A stretch of 64,000 nt of DNA from Candidatus Binatia bacterium (GTDB lineage: Bacteria > Desulfobacterota > Binatia > HRBIN30 > BPIQ01), in NCBI GenBank assembly GCA_026004195.1, contig BPIQ01000001.1, positions 1,633,605 to 1,697,604 of the forward strand, read 5' to 3'. Both the position numbers and the translations under genes were made by a program. Every line of letters starts with the position of its first letter. Position 1 is the stretch's first letter. A model generated the notes under the pieces. It ran no database searches. It saw nothing but the letters and a program-made list of their open reading frames with translations, and was not told the origin of the DNA. Positions 60,322 through 64,000 of the stretch are shown here, one piece after another.

Positions 60322-62483
60322 CCTTCCGCCACCTGAGAAACGTCCGAGGATTTCTCTCCGACTACTACCTCGGCAGCGTCTTCGGGAAACAAGCGGCTCG
60401 CAAGACCCTCTCCGATCGCGCCGTAAACCTGGCATATGCCCGCTTTCGAAGGATTCGAGAGCGGGCAGAAAGCGCCAACCCGGACGCGGCCACGACCCGA
60501 GAGCGTTTCGTGCGCCCCTTTCTCCGCGACGTTCTGGGCTTTCATCTGGGTGGAGGTACCGATCGCATCCACGGCCTCTTTCTCTCCGCACAGGCCGAAG
60601 AAGCGCGCGAGCGCCCGCTGCTTCTCGCCTACTGCGGGGCTTGGGACGAAAACCTCGACTCCGGACGGGGCCGCGAAAAGCCCATGCACGCCCTCGGCGT
60701 AGCGCTCGCCCGAGAAGATGTGCGCTACGGCTTTCTCGTCACCGGAGAGCGCATCCGTCTCGTGCGAGCTCCGGGTGAAGGCCCGAAGGATGCCTACCTG
60801 GAAGCGGACCTCGAGGGGCTCGCGGACGAAGAGGATTCGGAATCGTTTGCTGCCTTCACGAGGCTCTTCTCCGCCACGACGTTCGCGCCACGCGAGGACG
60901 GCACGCGCGCGATCGAAGAAATCGAACGGGAGAGCCGAGAGCACGCCGAGCGCGTGTCGGACGACCTCAAGGGTGCGGTCTTCCGGGCGGCGGAGTCGCT
61001 GGTCTCGGGCCTTCTCGCGGACGCGGCTGCGCGCGGTCGAATCCACTCGCCGCTCGAACTCGGGGAGCGCGACCTCGTAACCTACCGGGATGCGGCGCTT
61101 CTTGCCCTCTACCGCATCCTCTTCATTCTTTACGCGGAGGCCCGAGACCCGCGCCTCGATGAACACCGCCTCTACCGGCAGAGTTACTCCGCGACGGGAC
61201 TGCTCGAGGAAGTGCTCCTCGAGCCCGGCCGGGCGTGGCCCGAGAATCGGTGCGCCCTCTGGCAAAGGCTCCGGGCTCTTTTCCGCATCTACGACGAGGG
61301 GCTGCCTCCCGTCACCCCGTGGCAGAACATCCCCCCACGCGGCGGCGACTTTTTCAGTCGCACGACACCCGTGGGGAAGATCCTCGACGAGGCGCTTCTC
61401 TCCGACCACGAGGTGGCACGGCTCCTTCTCGACCTGGCAACGACGACGCCGCGGCGTGGCGTAGGGCGCGAGCGCGTTTCCTTCCGGGAACTCGACATCG
61501 AAAATCTCGGCGCGGTCTACGAAGGGCTCCTCGAGTACGAACCGCGGGTCGCGCGAGAAACTTCGTTCGAAGTGCGAGTGCAGGGCCGGGAGTACGTGCT
61601 TCGCCCCGCCGAGCTCGTCCGCCTCTGCGAGCAGAAAAACCTGGCTCTCAAGGGGGACCGGGCCCTCCTACGAGGAACCGAAGCCGAGCGCCTCGCCTCC
61701 GACCCGCCGGAAGAAGCTCCCGAAGAGGACGAGGAAACGAGCGCCGGCGAGGATCTCGAAGAAGCGGGCGGGCAAAACGAAGAAGCGGAGGCGCCGGAAA
61801 ACCTGAAGAGGGGGGCGACCGCGCGCATCGTTCGCCGTTTCGAAGCAGGGAACTTCCACTTCGCTCCCGGGCCGGCGCGAAAAGGCTCGGGCTCCTTTTA
61901 CACGCCGCGGGCGCTCGTCCAGGATCTCGTGCGCCACAGTCTCGGACCTCTCGTTCGGGAACGCTCCGCCTCCGAGATCGAGCGGCTACGGATCCTCGAC
62001 CCGGCCTGCGGGAGCGGACACTTCCTCGTGGAAGCCATGCGGTTTCTGGGACAGGCCCTCCACAGGGCGTACGTCACCGAGCACGGCGGCAATGCGCCCC
62101 CCGAATTTCGTTCCACGACGGGGCAGGGCTGGGACGACGACTGGCGCGCCAGCGACGAGGAAGCCCGTGCCGCGAACTCCGAGGCGCGAGCCTGGTGCAA
62201 GCGCAGGGTGGCCGAGCGGTGCCTTTTCGGTGTGGATCTCAACCCCACGGCCGTCGAGCTCGCCCGTGTCTCGCTCTGGATCGAATCCCTCGCGGGAGAC
62301 CGGCCGCTCACCTACTTCGAGCATCACATCCGGTGCGGGAACTCGCTTCTCGGGAGCTGGATGGCGCGCGTGGAGGAGCCACCTTCCCCGCCAAAAGGCA
62401 GGCGGACCCTCGCCAGGCACTGCTGCCTTTCCAAGAGCCTGTCCGCAGAGCCATCCGCGACGCTGCCCGTCTCAGGCGGATGA
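60318..62483 (+). CDS. drmMI: adenine DNA methyltransferase, DrmMI-like, N-terminal and motif I part
   Basis: This frame encodes about 690 authentic residues. An N-terminal helical/specificity-like region begins TFRHLRNVRGFLSDYYLGSVFG and includes FVRPFLRDVLGFHLGG and LGAVYEGLLEYEPRV. An acidic insert lies at about 465-500 (PPEEAPEEDEETSAGEDLEE). The Eco57I-type methyltransferase core opens with SGSFYTPRALVQDLVRHSLGPL and motif I DPACGSGHFLVEAM (Asp561 on). It continues FGVDLNPTAVELARVSLWIESLAGDRPLTYFEHHIRCGNSLLGSW. After about 62385 the frame turns to noise, and the protein continues in another frame. It methylates adenine to mark self DNA in DISARM. ATG overlaps the helicase stop. Confidence 0.75.
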   Translation: MTFRHLRNVRGFLSDYYLGSVFGKQAARKTLSDRAVNLAYARFRRIRERAESANPDAATTRERFVRPFLRDVLGFHLGGGTDRIHGLFLSAQAEEARERPLLLAYCGAWDENLDSGRGREKPMHALGVALAREDVRYGFLVTGERIRLVRAPGEGPKDAYLEADLEGLADEEDSESFAAFTRLFSATTFAPREDGTRAIEEIERESREHAERVSDDLKGAVFRAAESLVSGLLADAAARGRIHSPLELGERDLVTYRDAALLALYRILFILYAEARDPRLDEHRLYRQSYSATGLLEEVLLEPGRAWPENRCALWQRLRALFRIYDEGLPPVTPWQNIPPRGGDFFSRTTPVGKILDEALLSDHEVARLLLDLATTTPRRGVGRERVSFRELDIENLGAVYEGLLEYEPRVARETSFEVRVQGREYVLRPAELVRLCEQKNLALKGDRALLRGTEAERLASDPPEEAPEEDEETSAGEDLEEAGGQNEEAEAPENLKRGATARIVRRFEAGNFHFAPGPARKGSGSFYTPRALVQDLVRHSLGPLVRERSASEIERLRILDPACGSGHFLVEAMRFLGQALHRAYVTEHGGNAPPEFRSTTGQGWDDDWRASDEEARAANSEARAWCKRRVAERCLFGVDLNPTAVELARVSLWIESLAGDRPLTYFEHHIRCGNSLLGSWMARVEEPPSPPKGRRTLARHCCLSKSLSAEPSATLPVSGG

Positions 62484-64000
62484 TCGACGAGGCGCGGCCC
62501 GATGCGCTGCGGCGGGAAGGGATCGAGCCGGAAAGCACCGACGAGCAGCGCTACAAGAGCGATCTACGGAGAAAGGCCGAAGAAATTCTGGCAGGTGCGA
62601 AGCTGCTCTTCGACCTCCGCTCCGCTTCCGCCTTCGTCCCGGAGATCTGGAAAAAATGGAAGAGCCTCGCAAGCTCGGTCGACGACCCGGCGGCCTTGCA
62701 GCGATACGCCGAGAGCCAGCCGTGGTGGCCCGACTTCGAGCAGGTCCGCGAGCGCGAGCACTTCTTCCACTGGGAGCTCGAGTTTCCCGAGGTCTTCGTG
62801 GACGGCGACAACCCCGGTTTCGACGCCGTCCTCGGTAACCCGCCGTGGGACAAGATCAAACCGAATCGCAACGAGTTCTACGGGCGCTACGACATTCTTA
62901 TCCGTGCTTTCACTGGCGGCGAACTGGACCGGCGCATCCGGGAGCTCCAGCAGGAATATCCGGCGCTTCGCGATGACGTTCGAGGCGTACCGCAAGCGGA
63001 TCAAGACTTTAGCCGGCCTGTTAAGAACGGCGGCGACTACTCCTTTCACGAGTGGGAGGATCGAAGGGAGGAGACACGGGCGGCGACCCCGACGCCTTCA
63101 AATTCTTCGTCGAGCGCGCCTGGCAGCTCGTCCGCCAAGGCGGTCGCGTGGGCTTCGTCGTCCCCTCGGCCATCTACAACAACGAGGGCTGCACGGGCTT
63201 GCGGCACCTGCTCCTCGAGCACGCAACGGTCGAGCGCTTCTACGCCTTCGAGAACCGGAGGAAGATTTTCCCGATCGACTCGCGTTACAAGTTCGTGAGC
63301 CTCGTCTTCCGCAAGGGCGCGCCAGAGGGCGACGGCTTTTCCGCTGCGCTTCATGCGCCACGACCTGGCGGAGCTCGAGGCCACCGCACGTCATCGCGAG
63401 CCGGGACGCGAGAAGGTCGCAGCCGGCCCTGCGCCCTGGATGGTCACCGTGCGCCGCAGCGGAGCTCGAGCGTCTTTCGCCCGGAACGCTCGCCTTCCTC
63501 GAGTACCGCTCGCCCCGCGACCGCGAGATCCTCCTCAAGATGTACGGCTACGACGCCGACGGAAATCCCGTGAACCCCCGCCCGCTCCTCGGCGACCAGG
63601 GCCCCGGCACGTGGAATGCACGGTTCTACACCGAGTTCAACATGACCAACGACCGGGACCTGTGGACGGACCCCCGGACCGGCAGGCTCTGGAACCCCCG
63701 CCAGATCCTGGGCCCTGTTCCCGGCACAACCGACCGGCCGCCCTACTACGACCCTGCCGCCTGGCCCGAGATCCGCGCCGCGATGGCGGAGAAAGGCTTC
63801 TGGCCGCTCTACGAGGGGAAGCACATCGAGCAGTTCTCGGTGGACATCAGGCCCATCGAGCGCTGGGTGAGCCTCGCAGGCCGTGCGAGCGCAAGTACGG
63901 CAAGCCCCCCGACCGGGGCCCCAAGCTCGTCTTCCGCGACATCGCGAGCAACACGAACGAGCGCACCTGCATCGCGGCGGTGTTGCCGGAGGGGTCGTGT
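62385..64000 (+). pseudogene. DrmMI-like methyltransferase, C-terminal part broken by at least five frame changes, 3' partial
   Basis: Continuation of the preceding gene, readable only by changing frame near 62385, 63060, 63345, 63465 and 63880. Pieces in order: ARLRRMIDEARPDALRREG...FDAVLGNPPWDKIKPNRNEFYGRYD (catalytic NPPW of adenine methyltransferases), AFKFFVERAWQLVRQGGRVGFVVPSAIYNNEGC, MRHDLAELEATARHREPG, LEYRSPRDREILLKMYGYDADGNPV...WNARFYTEFNMTNDRDLW, and CERKYGKPPDRGPKLVFRDIASNTNERTCIAAVLPEG. All pieces are family-like and collinear, so content is preserved but frames are not. Either a poor-quality stretch of assembly or a recently disabled gene. It runs off the window. Confidence 0.65.

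Noticed and set aside
57652..60591. Nearly 1000-residue open frame antisense to the helicase gene
   Set aside because: High GC keeps antisense frames open; the + strand frame has all helicase motifs while the antisense one has low-complexity Arg/Glu/Val composition.

Overview
The window is high-GC, gene-dense bacterial chromosome. Several traits suggest a Gram-negative bacterium of the deltaproteobacterial or Binatota kind, although no single marker fixes the phylum: lipoprotein signals, an MCE/Mla lipid-transport operon, a hopanoid-type RND exporter, outer-membrane barrel candidates, a secreted beta-helix protein with DUF4215 Cys-rich repeats, and catabolic enzymes (haloalkane dehalogenase, LLM oxidoreductase, thiolase). 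This taxonomic statement is inference.

Region 1 (1-26 kb) is ordinary core and accessory chromosome. It holds an ABC1/UbiB kinase end, a ProA-like dehydrogenase with a methyltransferase, a small nucleotidyltransferase toxin-antitoxin-like pair (its NTase frameshifted), an ABC-class ATPase with an HpnN-like RND exporter, a histidine kinase, and an isoaspartyl peptidase with PlsC. It continues with a Lys/Ala-rich micro-protein, MutS2, a cyclase, a DUF1573 lipoprotein coupled to a PfkB kinase, infA, a beta-propeller lipoprotein, a CYTH protein, phosphofructokinase, haloalkane dehalogenase, an MlaE-MlaD-PqiC-like operon without a visible ATPase gene, and an LLM oxidoreductase.

Region 2 (26-57 kb) has real genes in islands separated by dense clusters of about 60 short palindromic repeats. 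Each repeat is 24 bp: GGAG, a 7-bp stem arm, a 6-nt loop of CTCCGT type, and the other arm. Three stem classes (A: GGACGCG, B: GGACCCG, C: GGCCACG) keep full complementarity. In every cluster the A units lie on one strand and all B/C units on the other. Two near-identical IS1182-type elements (1644 and 1645 bp, opposite orientation) sit in the same CGCG of an A-type hairpin and each has a CGCG target duplication. Genes between the clusters include two secreted paralogs, a phosphatase, a DJ-1/PfpI pseudogene, a ROK kinase, a TPR/periplasmic-binding lipoprotein, an Fe-S oxidoreductase, a Cys/His-rich protein with a barrel protein, ArsC, a thiolase, a heptad-repeat PD-(D/E)XK protein, a beta-helix protein, tRNA-Thr(CGT), a hydroxyacid oxidase, a DapA-like aldolase, an AttH-like protein, a HepT/MntA pair, an HD hydrolase and a glutathione transferase.

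Region 3 (57-64 kb) starts a defence locus. A 1002-residue SNF2-type helicase and an overlapping adenine-methyltransferase gene match the drmD-drmMI front end of class 1 DISARM. The methyltransferase gene needs at least five frame changes in its last 1.6 kb and runs off the window, so drmA/B/C cannot be seen.
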